From assembly GCF_002885975.1 (NCBI RefSeq), contig NZ_POSP01000004.1, forward strand, positions 124,001-188,000: 64,000 nucleotides of DNA, in the 5' to 3' direction. Position numbers and translations under genes: made by a program. This DNA is from Paucibacter aquatile (GTDB lineage Bacteria; Pseudomonadota; Gammaproteobacteria; Burkholderiales; Burkholderiaceae_C). Shown here one piece after another: positions 8,889 to 17,648 of the stretch. Positions within the stretch are counted from its first letter, which is position 1. The number at the start of each line of letters is the position of its first letter. The notes under the pieces were generated by a model that was given only the letters and a program-made list of their open reading frames with translations, did no database searches and was not told the origin of the DNA.

Positions 8889-9374
8889 TCAGCTGCAACC
8901 CTGGCTGCCGCAGGAGCTGATGCCGCTGGCTTCGGTGGCCAGGGGCTGGGCGATGGCACCGCTGAGCGGGTCGTAGCCGACCTGGCTCATGTGGAAGACC
9001 AGGGCCGCGTCCATCATGTCGGCGTGGGCCGGAAACCAGTTCACCAGCTCGGGCAGCAGATTGCGCATGGGTTCCAGGTCGGCATGGGCATGGGTGTGGG
9101 CCAGCACCTGGCGCATCACGTCCAGCACCATGGCGTGCTGCTTGCTGTGGCAGTTGTCGGCGGCAAAGCCGGTGGCCGCCATCCAGCCCTCTTCCATGGC
9201 GAAATGCGCCTCGGTATGGCTCAGCAGGCGTGCATACAGGGGCAGGGGATCGGGCTCGGGCTGGGCCAGGGCTTCGCCCAGCTCATTGAGCAGGGCGACG
9301 AACTCCTGGTGGGTCTGATCGATCTGGGGCTGGTTCAGGACCAGGGCGTCGGTCCATGCAAGGGTGGTGCTCAT
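8889..9374 (-). CDS. Hemerythrin-like metal-binding protein
   Basis: 161 residues with the bacteriohemerythrin pattern: LAWTDALVLNQPQIDQTHQEFVALLNEL (first His), a LLSHTEAHFAMEE block (His...His...Glu), NCHSKQHAMVL, and HADMMDAAL with the last His-x3-Asp. These are the five-His plus two-acid ligands of a non-haem di-iron O2-binding site. The C-terminus has an extra Cys-rich tail (SSCGSQGCS) absent from typical family members, which could be a redox or metal-responsive addition. The ATG at 9374 begins the conserved block; an ATG at 9395 is possible. It is divergent from a chemoreceptor, which is suggestive because hemerythrin domains often feed oxygen signals to chemotaxis. Confidence 0.88.
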   Translation of the reverse strand: MSTTLAWTDALVLNQPQIDQTHQEFVALLNELGEALAQPEPDPLPLYARLLSHTEAHFAMEEGWMAATGFAADNCHSKQHAMVLDVMRQVLAHTHAHADLEPMRNLLPELVNWFPAHADMMDAALVFHMSQVGYDPLSGAIAQPLATEASGISSCGSQGCS

Positions 9375-9506
9375 AGGAGCGCAAGGGTAGCGCATTTGCC
9401 TGCGCGCCGGGCATGGCCGCGGCGCCCGTTTGGGCCGGGCTTGTGGCAGATCAAGTGCGAGCGGCGTATGGCCTGGCTTGCACATCGCCCGTTTTCCGGC
9501 TTGTCC

Positions 9507-9522
9507 TGATCCGTTCGGATCA
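9507..9522. promoter_or_regulatory. Perfect palindrome between hemerythrin and chemoreceptor genes
   Basis: TGATCCG-TT-CGGATCA is a perfect 7-2-7 palindrome in the 363-bp divergent region 9375-9737. Its position suits an operator for one or both genes. No regulator family can be assigned from the sequence. Apart from it I see nothing firm in this gap. Confidence 0.4.
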
Positions 9523-9737
9523 TGCGTCGATGGCGATTGTGAAGATGGCCGGCAGAGCCCGCCCTGCTCGGGCTTTCGGGGCCCGGCCAGGCGCCAAGAA
9601 TGCGCCTCTACTAGCCAACGCCAAGAAGCGGACCCTCTCCAGCCATCCCAGCCAGAGACGGAATCGCTCACACGCAGACACGGCCTCACCCGAGCGCCGG
9701 TGCTTGCAGGCCAGCCATGAACGAGGGAATGCACATC

Positions 9738-11744
9738 ATGATCGACCGCTCCATCGAGCCGGAGGCGCTGCGGCGCCCCACGCTGGATTTCTTTCGCCAC
9801 CACGGCGTCTGGGCCCTGGGCGTGCGCCTGTTCCGGCGCCTGAGCTTCCGGCTCAAGGCCGCTTGCATCAGCCTGGCCTTCGGCCTGCCCATCCTGCTGC
9901 TGAGCCTGAGTTTCTGGCAGGCGCAGCAGGAGGCGCTGGAGACTGTGCGCAAGGAGCGCGCCGGCGTGCGCCTGATGGCCCAGGCCCAGCCCCTGCTGCT
10001 GAGCCTGCTGGAGGTGCGCAACGCCACGCGCGCCCTGCTGGGCGGCCACCCGCCGGCCGAGGCCGATCTGGCCAGCGGCCGGCGCCGTGTCGATGAGGCT
10101 CTCGCCCGCTTGGCGCAAGGCAGCCGGGAGGACTTGGCGGCCCTGGGCCTGGCGCCTCGCCTCCAGGCTTTGCAGACGGCCTGGGCGCAGACAGCGCAGG
10201 CACCACAGGGCGTGGATGAGCAGGGGCGCACGGTGTTTGGCCCGGTGGCGGCCGCGGTGGTCGAGCTGCTGCAAGGCATCGGCGACAACTCGCGCCTGGT
10301 GCTCGATGCCGAGCTGGACGGCTTCTACCTGGTCGATGCCCTGGTGCTCAATCTGCCGCGCCTGGCCGATGACCTGGGCCAGCTCTGGGGCTGGTCGACC
10401 TTCGGCCTGGCCAAGGGCTTTTACACGCCCGAGCAATTGCGCCGTTATGCCGTCTGGGATGCTGGCGTGCAGAACGGCCTGCAGGCCGTGCGCAGCGATC
10501 TGCAGCGTGCCGCGCGCGCCCGGCCTTCGCTCAAGCAGGCGGTGCCGGTCGAGGCCCTCGACGCCGTGGCGGCCTACCGCAGCGAGGTCGGCGACCCCAC
10601 CCGTTTGCTGGGCACGCGCACGGCCGAGCAGGCCTATCGCCAGGGCCATGCCGCCTTGCAGCAGGCCCTGGGCCTGGCCGAGCAGGGCTTGCGGGCCCTG
10701 GATGGCCTGCTGGCCGAGCGCGAGACGCATCTCCTGACCCTGCGCCTGTGGCTGGGCGTGGCCACGCTGTTCTGCCTGGCCCTGGCGGCCTACCTCTTTC
10801 ACTGCTTTTTCCTGGTCATGGACGGCGGGCTCAAGGAGCTGCGCCGCCACATGCTGGCCATGACGGCCGGTGATCTGCGCACCCGCCCCGAGCCCTGGGG
10901 CTGCGACGAGGCCGCGCGCCTGATGCACACCTTGCACGATATGCAGGCCTCGCTCTGCCACATCGTCGCCGGCGTGCGCGATGGTTCGGGCGCTATCTTG
11001 CAGGCCAGCGCCGATATGGCCCAGGGCGCGGTGGAGCTGGCGCGGCGCACCGAGCAAAGCGCCGCCAGCTTGCAGACTTCCGCCTCGGCCATGGAGCAGA
11101 TCGCCGTCACCGTGCGGCAGACGGCCGAACACGCGGGCGATGCCGCCGGCATGGCCACCGGCAATGCCGATCTGGCCCAGCAGGGCAGCGCCCAGGTGCA
11201 GCGCCTGCGGCACAGCATCGCCGGCATCGAGCAGGCCTCGGGCCGCATGGCCGACATCACCGGCCTGATCGACAGCCTGGCCTTTCAGACCAACATCCTG
11301 GCCCTCAATGCTGCGGTGGAGGCCGCGCGGGCGGGCGAGGAGGGGCGCGGCTTCGCTGTGGTGGCGGCCGAGGTGCGGGCCCTGGCGCAACGCTCGGCCC
11401 TAGCCTCGAAAGAGATCCGCAGCCTGATCTCGGCCAATCTGGAACGGGTGCAGGCCGGCGGCGAGCAGGTGGGCGAGGTCGAGGCCACCATGGCCCGCAT
11501 TGCCCGCAGTGCCGCGGCCATGAACCAGCTGCTGGCCGAGATCGCCAGCGGCGCGGCTCAGCAGCGCGAGGGCGTGGCCCAGGTCGGCGCCTCGGTGCAG
11601 GAGCTGGACGGACTGACCCAGCGCAATGTCGCCCTGGTCGAGCGCAGCGTGGCCTCGGCCCAGGCGCTGCAGCAGGAATCGGGCGAGCTGGTGGCCGGGG
11701 TGGAGCGTTTCAAGCTGCCCGAGGGCGAGCTCTTGGCGGCCTGA
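9738..11744 (+). CDS. Methyl-accepting chemotaxis protein
   Basis: 668 residues from the chosen ATG. The first transmembrane helix is LKAACISLAFGLPILLLSLSF (~residues 33-55). A ~280-residue helical periplasmic sensor region follows, then a second membrane helix (LWLGVATLFCLALAAYLFHCFFLV), a HAMP-like segment and the long cytoplasmic coiled coil. The hairpin tip IDSLAFQTNILALNAAVEAARAGEEGRGFAVVAAEVRALA is the canonical CheA/CheW contact. The start at 9738 is preferred over ATGs at 9717 and 9729 because GAGGGA (9723-9728) sits 9 bases before it. No CheR/CheB-binding NWETF-type tail is present. The periplasmic domain does not match a sensor I can name with confidence; ligand unknown. It is divergent from the hemerythrin-like gene. 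Confidence 0.93.
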   Translation: MIDRSIEPEALRRPTLDFFRHHGVWALGVRLFRRLSFRLKAACISLAFGLPILLLSLSFWQAQQEALETVRKERAGVRLMAQAQPLLLSLLEVRNATRALLGGHPPAEADLASGRRRVDEALARLAQGSREDLAALGLAPRLQALQTAWAQTAQAPQGVDEQGRTVFGPVAAAVVELLQGIGDNSRLVLDAELDGFYLVDALVLNLPRLADDLGQLWGWSTFGLAKGFYTPEQLRRYAVWDAGVQNGLQAVRSDLQRAARARPSLKQAVPVEALDAVAAYRSEVGDPTRLLGTRTAEQAYRQGHAALQQALGLAEQGLRALDGLLAERETHLLTLRLWLGVATLFCLALAAYLFHCFFLVMDGGLKELRRHMLAMTAGDLRTRPEPWGCDEAARLMHTLHDMQASLCHIVAGVRDGSGAILQASADMAQGAVELARRTEQSAASLQTSASAMEQIAVTVRQTAEHAGDAAGMATGNADLAQQGSAQVQRLRHSIAGIEQASGRMADITGLIDSLAFQTNILALNAAVEAARAGEEGRGFAVVAAEVRALAQRSALASKEIRSLISANLERVQAGGEQVGEVEATMARIARSAAAMNQLLAEIASGAAQQREGVAQVGASVQELDGLTQRNVALVERSVASAQALQQESGELVAGVERFKLPEGELLAA

Positions 11745-11762
11745 GTTGCGAGAGCGCTCCGC

Positions 11763-12419
11763 TCAAGGCCGTTCGGCCCAGCTGTCCACTGCGATGTCAA
11801 AGCGCAGATTCATGCCCTTGCCAAGGGTGTCCACCTTGAGGGTGCCGGCCACGTTCTGGGCCAGGCTGCGGCCGCGCGCGTCGGTCTGGTAGCGCGAGCT
11901 GACGTCCAGCTGGATCACCATCACGAAGCGGCCCTGGATGTCGATGCGGTGTGGGCGTCCGGTCTCGGGGTCGACCCAGGCGCGCAGCAGCACCTTGCGG
12001 GTGAAGCTCTTGTCCTCGGCCTCGAACAGGGTCCAGCTTTGGCCGTCGAGCGCGACACCCTCGCTGCGGCGCACCGGGGTGTCGGGGCTGAGCCAGTCCT
12101 GGCCGCGGCCCAGGGTCTCGCTGATCTGCTGGTTCTGGTTCTCGCGCTCGGCGTCGCCCGGCGCCAGCGGCGGCTCGGCGGCGGTGATGCGGTAGATGGG
12201 CTTGCTGCCCTCCCAATGGTCGAGCTTGCGGCGGGTCAGTGTGGTGTCGGTGTAGTTGCTGGTGGCTTCGATGCGGGTGCTCGATTCATCGGGCACCACC
12301 TGCTTTTGCGCTTCCAGATGGGCCAGGGTCTTGAGCCACAGCGGGTCGGCCGCCTGGGCCTCGAGCGGCAGCAAGGGCAGGGCAGCCAGGGACAGGAGGA
12401 GCAGGAACTTGCGGCGCAT
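11763..12419 (-). CDS. Exported protein of unknown function
   Basis: 218 residues starting with a clear signal peptide (MRRKFLLLLSLAALPLLPLEAQAA, cleavage after AQA), so periplasmic. The longer frame from 12470 would bury this leader. The rest is soluble and rich in beta-prone segments (SWTLFEAEDKSFTRKVLLRAWVD, GRPHRIDIQGRFVMVIQLDV). It has no catalytic motif I recognise. The fold pattern, alternating strands with a mention-worthy W-x-D-P-E-T-G-x-P-x-x-I stretch, resembles outer-membrane-lipid-binding (LolA-like) or DUF-type proteins, but this is only a guess. It ends 18 bases from the convergent chemoreceptor gene. Confidence 0.75.
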   Translation of the reverse strand: MRRKFLLLLSLAALPLLPLEAQAADPLWLKTLAHLEAQKQVVPDESSTRIEATSNYTDTTLTRRKLDHWEGSKPIYRITAAEPPLAPGDAERENQNQQISETLGRGQDWLSPDTPVRRSEGVALDGQSWTLFEAEDKSFTRKVLLRAWVDPETGRPHRIDIQGRFVMVIQLDVSSRYQTDARGRSLAQNVAGTLKVDTLGKGMNLRFDIAVDSWAERP

Positions 12420-12561
12420 GGCAGCTTTCGAGGCAGGAAAGCCGTGGATTCTGCCGAGCAGGCGCCACACTCCCGGGCCCCGGGGGCGAAGTAGCAGCTT
12501 CAGCGCCCCGCGGTAGCAGCTTGCCTGGCCGGAGATCGGGCCAGACCTCCAGAGTAGCCGT

Positions 12562-13989
12562 TCAAATCAGGCGGGCGCGGTGGCGGGCCACCTGCGACCG
12601 CACCTGGGCCGGCGCCGTGCCGCCGAGGATGTTGCGGGCGTTCAGCGAGCCGCGCAGGCTCAGCACCTCGAACACATCGTCACCGATGCGGGCATCGAAC
12701 TTCTGCAGCTCTTGCAAGGGCAGCTGGGACAGATCGACGCCGCTGGCGATGGCGGTCTTGACCGCGTGGGCGACGATCTCGTGCGCGTCACGGAAGGCCA
12801 GGCCCTTCTTGACCAGGTAGTCGGCCAGGTCGGTGGCGGTGGCATAGCCCTTGAGCGCCGCGCGCTCCATGGCTTCCGGCTTGACCGTGATGCCGCCGGC
12901 CATCTCGGCAAAGATGCGCAGCGTATCTTTCAAGGTGTCCACCGTGTCGAACAGCGGTTCCTTGTCTTCCTGGTTGTCCTTGTTGTAGGCCAGGGGCTGG
13001 CCCTTCATCAGGGTGATCAGGCCCATCAGATGGCCGACGACGCGGCCGGTCTTGCCGCGCGCCAGCTCCGGCACATCGGGGTTTTTCTTCTGCGGCATGA
13101 TCGATGAGCCGGTGCAGAAACGGTCGGCGATGTCGATGAAACCGAAGCTCTGGCTCATCCACAGAATCAGCTCTTCCGACAGGCGCGAGATGTGCACCAT
13201 CACCAGCGAGGCGGCGGCAGTGAACTCGATGGCGAAATCTCGGTCGGACACGGCGTCCAGGCTGTTCTGGCAGACACCTTCCATGCCCAGCGTGCGGGCC
13301 ACGCGCTCGCGGTCCAGCGGGTAGCTGGTGCCGGCGAGAGCCGCCGCACCCAGCGGCAGGCGGTTGACGCGGCGGCGTGCATCGATCAGGCGCTCGGCGT
13401 CGCGGGCGAACATTTCCACATAGGCCAGCAGGTGGTGACCGAAGGCGACCGGCTGGGCCACTTGCAGATGGGTGAAGCCGGGCAGGATGGTCTCGGCGTT
13501 CTTCTCGGCCACATCGACCAGGGCGGTCTGCAAGGCCTTGAGCAGGAGCAGCAGCTCGTCGATCTCGCCGCGCAGCCACAAGCGCACATCGGTGGCGACC
13601 TGGTCATTGCGGCTGCGGCCGGTGTGCAGACGCTTGCCGGCCAGGCCGACCAGGGCGGTCAGGCGGGCTTCGATATTGAGGTGCACGTCTTCCAGATCGA
13701 GCTGCCATTCGAACTGGCCGGCTTCGATCTCGCTCTTGATCTGGGCCATGCCGCGCTCGATGTCGGCCAGGTCCTGGGCGGCCAGGATGCCCTGGGCATG
13801 CAGCATCTCGGCGTGCGCAAGGCTGCCCTGGATGTCGGCCGCCCACAAACGCTTGTCGAAGAACACGCTGGAGGTGTAGCGCTTGACCAGATCGCTCATG
13901 GGCTCGGAGAAGAGCGCGGACCAGGCTTGCGCCTTGTTGGCGAGCTGGTTGTCACTGGGTTGGCCGGGGGCAGGGGAGGTGGATGACAT
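12562..13989 (-). CDS. argH: Argininosuccinate lyase
   Basis: 475 residues. The fumarase/aspartase superfamily signature GSSIMPQKKNPD is intact, with the catalytic Ser-containing loop, together with TGRSRNDQVATD and LPGFTHLQVAQPV blocks typical of ArgH. It splits argininosuccinate into arginine and fumarate in the cytosol, the last step of arginine synthesis. It is divergent from a LytS/AlgZ-type kinase gene. In Pseudomonas the argH-algZ-algR arrangement is likewise conserved. The upstream ATG at 13989 gives a short polar N-terminal extension before the first conserved block (WSALFSEPMSDLVKRYTSS). Confidence 0.96.
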   Translation of the reverse strand: MSSTSPAPGQPSDNQLANKAQAWSALFSEPMSDLVKRYTSSVFFDKRLWAADIQGSLAHAEMLHAQGILAAQDLADIERGMAQIKSEIEAGQFEWQLDLEDVHLNIEARLTALVGLAGKRLHTGRSRNDQVATDVRLWLRGEIDELLLLLKALQTALVDVAEKNAETILPGFTHLQVAQPVAFGHHLLAYVEMFARDAERLIDARRRVNRLPLGAAALAGTSYPLDRERVARTLGMEGVCQNSLDAVSDRDFAIEFTAAASLVMVHISRLSEELILWMSQSFGFIDIADRFCTGSSIMPQKKNPDVPELARGKTGRVVGHLMGLITLMKGQPLAYNKDNQEDKEPLFDTVDTLKDTLRIFAEMAGGITVKPEAMERAALKGYATATDLADYLVKKGLAFRDAHEIVAHAVKTAIASGVDLSQLPLQELQKFDARIGDDVFEVLSLRGSLNARNILGGTAPAQVRSQVARHRARLI

Positions 13990-14130
13990 GGGCAGAGGGC
14001 GCGCAAAGCTGCTGTGGGAGAGGCGGGGCCCAGGGGTGGCTGACGCACAATCCGAGGGCGCTCGATTCTATCGAGCCCCACCGCCCGTCTCTGCCGCGCT
14101 GGCGGCTTGACTTCAGGAGCCTTGCCTCTC

Positions 14131-15258
14131 GTGACCTCGCCTCGTTCCAAGTCTTCCTCCTCCGATGCCGAAGGCGGCCCGTCCAGCCGCGCCAGCGTCT
14201 GGCCCGACACCACCAGCCTGACCTCCATCCTCGGCCTGCCCACCCAGCCCGCCGAGGAGACCGAGGTGCTGCCCCTGTTCGACCCCGAGCGGGTGTTCGA
14301 TGTCTGCCATGTCGGCCTGGTGCTGCGCGCGGTGCTGGGGGTGCAGGGCTTGCTGGCCCTGGGCCTGGCCTTGGCGGCGCGCCATCTGGAGGAGTGGATG
14401 AGCTGGGTGGCCAGCGGCACCGTTGTCACGCTGTCGGCCGTGTTGCTGTGGCTGCTGCTGGTCTGCGCCGGTAAGCGCCTGCTGGCCCAGCTCAGCGAAC
14501 CCTGGCAATGGGCCAGCCTGCTGGGCTTGGGGGCGCTGTGCTCCTCGGCGGGCTGGCAGTTGCTGAACCTGGCGGCGCTGGAGCCCAGCACCGGTTTTCG
14601 CTTAATCAGCATCGGCGTGGCCGGGGCGGCGGTGGCCGCCTTGTTGCTGGCCTGGATGAAGCTGCGCGAGCGCTCGCAGCGCCCGGCCGACGCGCTGGCC
14701 CAGTTGGTCGAGCTGCAGGCGCGCATCCGCCCGCACTTCCTCTTCAACACCCTCAACAGTGCCATCGCCCTGGTGCGCCTGGACCCGCTCAAGGCCGAAG
14801 GTTTGCTGGAGGATTTGAGCGAGCTGTTCCGTGTGGCCCTGGCCGACGCCACCACGGTGGTGCGCCTGGACGAAGAGGTGGAGCTGGCGCGCCGCTACCT
14901 CGACATCGAGCAGGTGCGCTTCGGCGAGCGCCTGCGCCTGCACTGGGACCTGGACCCGGCGGCCAGCAGCGCGCGCGTGCCGCCTCTGCTGCTGCAGCCT
15001 TTGGTGGAGAACGCCGTGCGCCACGGTGTGGAGCCCAACGACGAGGGCGGCGATGTCGAGATCCGCACACGCCGGCGCGGCAGCGAGGTGGAAATCTGCG
15101 TCAGCAACAGCGTGGGCCGTGCAGCGCAAACATCTGGTCACGGTTTGGCCCTGCGCAATGTGCGCCAGCGCCTGCGCCTGATGCATGATGTGGCCGCCAG
15201 CTTTGAGCTGAGCCCCTCGCCGGGGCGATTTGCCGTGCGCATCGTCCTGCCGATCTGA
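14131..15258 (+). CDS. LytS/AlgZ-type sensor histidine kinase
   Basis: 375 residues. The N-terminal ~60 residues are polar, then about four membrane helices span ~65-175 (for example LGLALAARHL..., VVTLSAVLLWLLLVCAG, AAVAALLLAWM). The His_kinase domain follows with QARIRPHFLFNTLNSAIALV, placing the phospho-histidine at His202, and an ATPase region LLLQPLVENAVRHGVEP (~285-300) and HGLALRNVRQRL. This is the small-kinase class that pairs with LytTR regulators, and such a gene lies 46 bases downstream. GTG at 14131 is chosen because AGGAG (14115-14119) precedes it; the frame also opens at TTG 14107. By synteny it is the AlgZ (FimS) relative. Confidence 0.9.
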   Translation: MTSPRSKSSSSDAEGGPSSRASVWPDTTSLTSILGLPTQPAEETEVLPLFDPERVFDVCHVGLVLRAVLGVQGLLALGLALAARHLEEWMSWVASGTVVTLSAVLLWLLLVCAGKRLLAQLSEPWQWASLLGLGALCSSAGWQLLNLAALEPSTGFRLISIGVAGAAVAALLLAWMKLRERSQRPADALAQLVELQARIRPHFLFNTLNSAIALVRLDPLKAEGLLEDLSELFRVALADATTVVRLDEEVELARRYLDIEQVRFGERLRLHWDLDPAASSARVPPLLLQPLVENAVRHGVEPNDEGGDVEIRTRRRGSEVEICVSNSVGRAAQTSGHGLALRNVRQRLRLMHDVAASFELSPSPGRFAVRIVLPI

Positions 15259-15304
15259 GCCTGCTTCCCGAGTTTCGATGTCTGAGTTTTGTTGATCTTC
15301 CGCC

Positions 15305-16153
15305 ATGCAGCCCGCCGCCCTGTCTGTGTTCCTGGTTGATGACGAACCCCTGGCGCGCCTGCGCCTGCGCAGCCTGCTGGAGGCCTGCGTGGACCCGCGG
15401 GCCGAGGTGGTGGCCGAGGCCAGCAGCGCCACCCAGGCCCAGCATTGGCTGCGCGATCACAGCTGCGATCTGATCCTGCTCGATGTGCAGATGCCTGGCG
15501 CCGATGGCCTGCAGCTGGCCGACAGCCTGCAGCAGCAGATGGCCCAGCCGCCGGCCATTGTGTTCGTCACGGCCCATGCCGGCCATGCTTTGCAAGCCTT
15601 CGAGCTGGAGGCCATGGATTACCTGACCAAGCCGGTGCGGCGCGAGCGCCTGCAGGCCGCGTTGACCCGCGTGGCCCAGCGCCTGGCCGAGCGCTCGGCC
15701 ATGCAGACCTTCCAGGCCACCCAGCCGGGTGAGCTGGAGCCGGAGCAGCCGGTCATCGTCGTCAGCGACCGCGGCCGCTTGATCCGTGTGCCGCTGAACG
15801 AGGTGCTGTACTTCAAGGCCGAGCTGAAATACCTGACCCTGCGCACCGCCACGCAAAGCCTGGTGATGGACGGCAGCCTGTCCGAGCTGGAGCCGCGCCT
15901 GGGCGAGCGCTTTTTGCGCGTGCACCGCAACGCCCTGGTGGCCAAGGCCGCGGTGCGCCAGCTGGAGCGCCACGCGCCCAGCCACGCCAGCCCGGACGAC
16001 GGCCTGGACACCCAGCTCGGCGGCCTGGACCCGGTGCAGGCCGAGGTGGCCGATGGCTGGGCGGTGCGCATCGCCCATGTCAATGAATGGCTGTCGGTGT
16101 CGCGCCGTCAGGTGGCGGCGGTGCGGGAAGCGCTGGCCGACCGCGGCAGCTGA
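15305..16153 (+). CDS. LytTR-family response regulator (AlgR-like)
   Basis: 282 residues. A receiver domain (residues 7-125) has FLVDDEP, the phospho-acceptor Asp60 in LILLDVQMPG, FVTAH and the Lys of YLTKPV. A LytTR DNA-binding domain runs from ~145 to 275 with IPLNEVLYFKAELKYLTL-type strands and FLRVHRNALV, the hallmark of AlgR/LytR DNA binders. It is the cognate partner of the kinase gene just upstream. A ~25-residue insert (HAPSHASPDDGLDTQLGGLD, ~223-242) sits within the LytTR domain and is rarely seen; it may be a species-specific loop. In Pseudomonas hemC follows algR; here an unknown paralogue pair follows instead. Confidence 0.92.
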   Translation: MQPAALSVFLVDDEPLARLRLRSLLEACVDPRAEVVAEASSATQAQHWLRDHSCDLILLDVQMPGADGLQLADSLQQQMAQPPAIVFVTAHAGHALQAFELEAMDYLTKPVRRERLQAALTRVAQRLAERSAMQTFQATQPGELEPEQPVIVVSDRGRLIRVPLNEVLYFKAELKYLTLRTATQSLVMDGSLSELEPRLGERFLRVHRNALVAKAAVRQLERHAPSHASPDDGLDTQLGGLDPVQAEVADGWAVRIAHVNEWLSVSRRQVAAVREALADRGS

Positions 16154-16220
16154 GCACGCCCTATCATCGGGCTCCCAACAGAACTGACCATCAGGTCAGA
16201 GGGACCCGGGGAGGGGCACC

Positions 16221-17504
16221 ATGGCCGCAGAGCCAGGCATCCGATTTCTTCGTCATTCATCGCGCTGGCTGCTGTGGCTGGGCGCACTGCTGGCGGCTGT
16301 GGGCCTGAGCGCTTGGTGGTTCGGGCTCGGGCGTCTGCAGGAGGGCGCTGGAGCGGCCGGCAGGGCGGCGCTTCAGTCGAGGGCCCAGCCCGGCGCGGCT
16401 TCGAGTGCCTCGACCAGCCCGTTCTGGAGCCTGGCCCGCGAGGCCGAGGACCGGGTGCTGGTGGAGCATTACCGCCGGGCCGGTGTGCCCACCGTGACGC
16501 CGCCGCCGGGTTCTCGCATCGATGCCGCCGAGTGGGAGGCGCGGCGCCGCGATGCCCGCTGGTGCGCCGAGGGTGGCTTGCGCTGGGACGGTGGGGATGA
16601 GCCGCCGCCGGCGCTGGCGGACCTGCGAGCGGCCCAACAGCAGCTGGTCCGGGCCTGGGCCCGGCAGCTGCGGCAGCGTGCGGATATCCAGGCCCAGGTG
16701 GCGGCAGAGTGGCTGGACATCAGCCATCCGACGGATGCCGCTTCGGCGGCGCGCGCGCGAGCTCGCTTGCAGGATTTGGCGCGCAGCAGCCGACAGCCGG
16801 TGGCGGTGTACCTGGCTTTGCACATGGGCTGCGCCGATGCGGCTGCATGCACCCCGGTGTCTGCCTCGCTGTGGGCTGAGCTGGAGCCGGACAACCGTCA
16901 GGCCTGGTTGGCTCTGCTCGCGCGGACCGATGCGCCCGCAGCGCAACGCGTGTGGCTGGCTCGGGCCGTGCTCGCGCCCCAGCACATCGACTACGGCCGC
17001 GAGGTTTTGAGAACCTTGCAGACCTTGCCGCACGAAGTGCAGCCCGGCATGCGCCGGGCGGCTCAACACGCCGTGTGGTCGGCTGCGGCATTTGGCGTTC
17101 CCCCGCAGTTCAGCGGCGGAGCTTTTCGCTTGTGCAAAAGCAGCGAGGCGAAGCCGGGCTCGGTCTTGCACGCGCAGTGCCGCATGCTGGCCCAGCAGCT
17201 CTGGCGTGACGGCGAGGACTTGCTCAGCCACGCCGTGGCGCTCAGTCTTGCCAAGGCGATGGATGCAGACAATCCGCAATGGGTCGAGCGCCGCGCGGAA
17301 CAGCAGCGCCTGGAGGCTGCATCGCCAGCGGATCTCGACGCACTTCAGCGCGAACACGGGGGGCAACCCTTTGAGTGCGTGGCGCCCGATGTCGTCGCTC
17401 TGAGGTTGGGCGATCTGGCGAGCAAGGGCGAATGGGCCATGTTGCAAGCCCATGTGGAACGGCGCGGCGCCTCTGCGCCGCGGCCGGATTCGCCGACCCG
17501 CTGA
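16221..17504 (+). CDS. Exported/membrane-anchored protein of unknown function, paralogue 1
   Basis: 427 residues with a single N-terminal membrane helix (WLLWLGALLAAVGLSAWWFGLG) after a basic start, so anchored in the inner membrane with a periplasmic body. The body is helical and Trp/Arg rich. It shares a near-identical block with the next gene: SPFWSLAREAEDRVLVEHYR followed by a PPPGSR and W-E-A-R-R-x-D-A-R-W-C-A-E motif, then WAELEPDNRQAWLALLA. Conserved cysteines at matching places in both proteins suggest disulfides. No family recognised. GGGGAGGGG lies about 5 bases before the ATG. The palindrome CTGACC-ATCA-GGTCAG (16184-16199) sits in its leader and could be an operator or RNA hairpin. 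Confidence 0.8.
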   Translation: MAAEPGIRFLRHSSRWLLWLGALLAAVGLSAWWFGLGRLQEGAGAAGRAALQSRAQPGAASSASTSPFWSLAREAEDRVLVEHYRRAGVPTVTPPPGSRIDAAEWEARRRDARWCAEGGLRWDGGDEPPPALADLRAAQQQLVRAWARQLRQRADIQAQVAAEWLDISHPTDAASAARARARLQDLARSSRQPVAVYLALHMGCADAAACTPVSASLWAELEPDNRQAWLALLARTDAPAAQRVWLARAVLAPQHIDYGREVLRTLQTLPHEVQPGMRRAAQHAVWSAAAFGVPPQFSGGAFRLCKSSEAKPGSVLHAQCRMLAQQLWRDGEDLLSHAVALSLAKAMDADNPQWVERRAEQQRLEAASPADLDALQREHGGQPFECVAPDVVALRLGDLASKGEWAMLQAHVERRGASAPRPDSPTR

Positions 17505-17648
17505 AGTGCTGACTGAGCGAAGAAAGACGAGGCTGGGCAGCGCGGCTGAGGTGGTGCCAAGCCGCCTGAGCTTTACGTATCATTCCGCCCGATCGCGCAA
17601 CACACACACAGAGAACAACAACAAGCGCGGCGTGCAGGAGGAGCAGGC

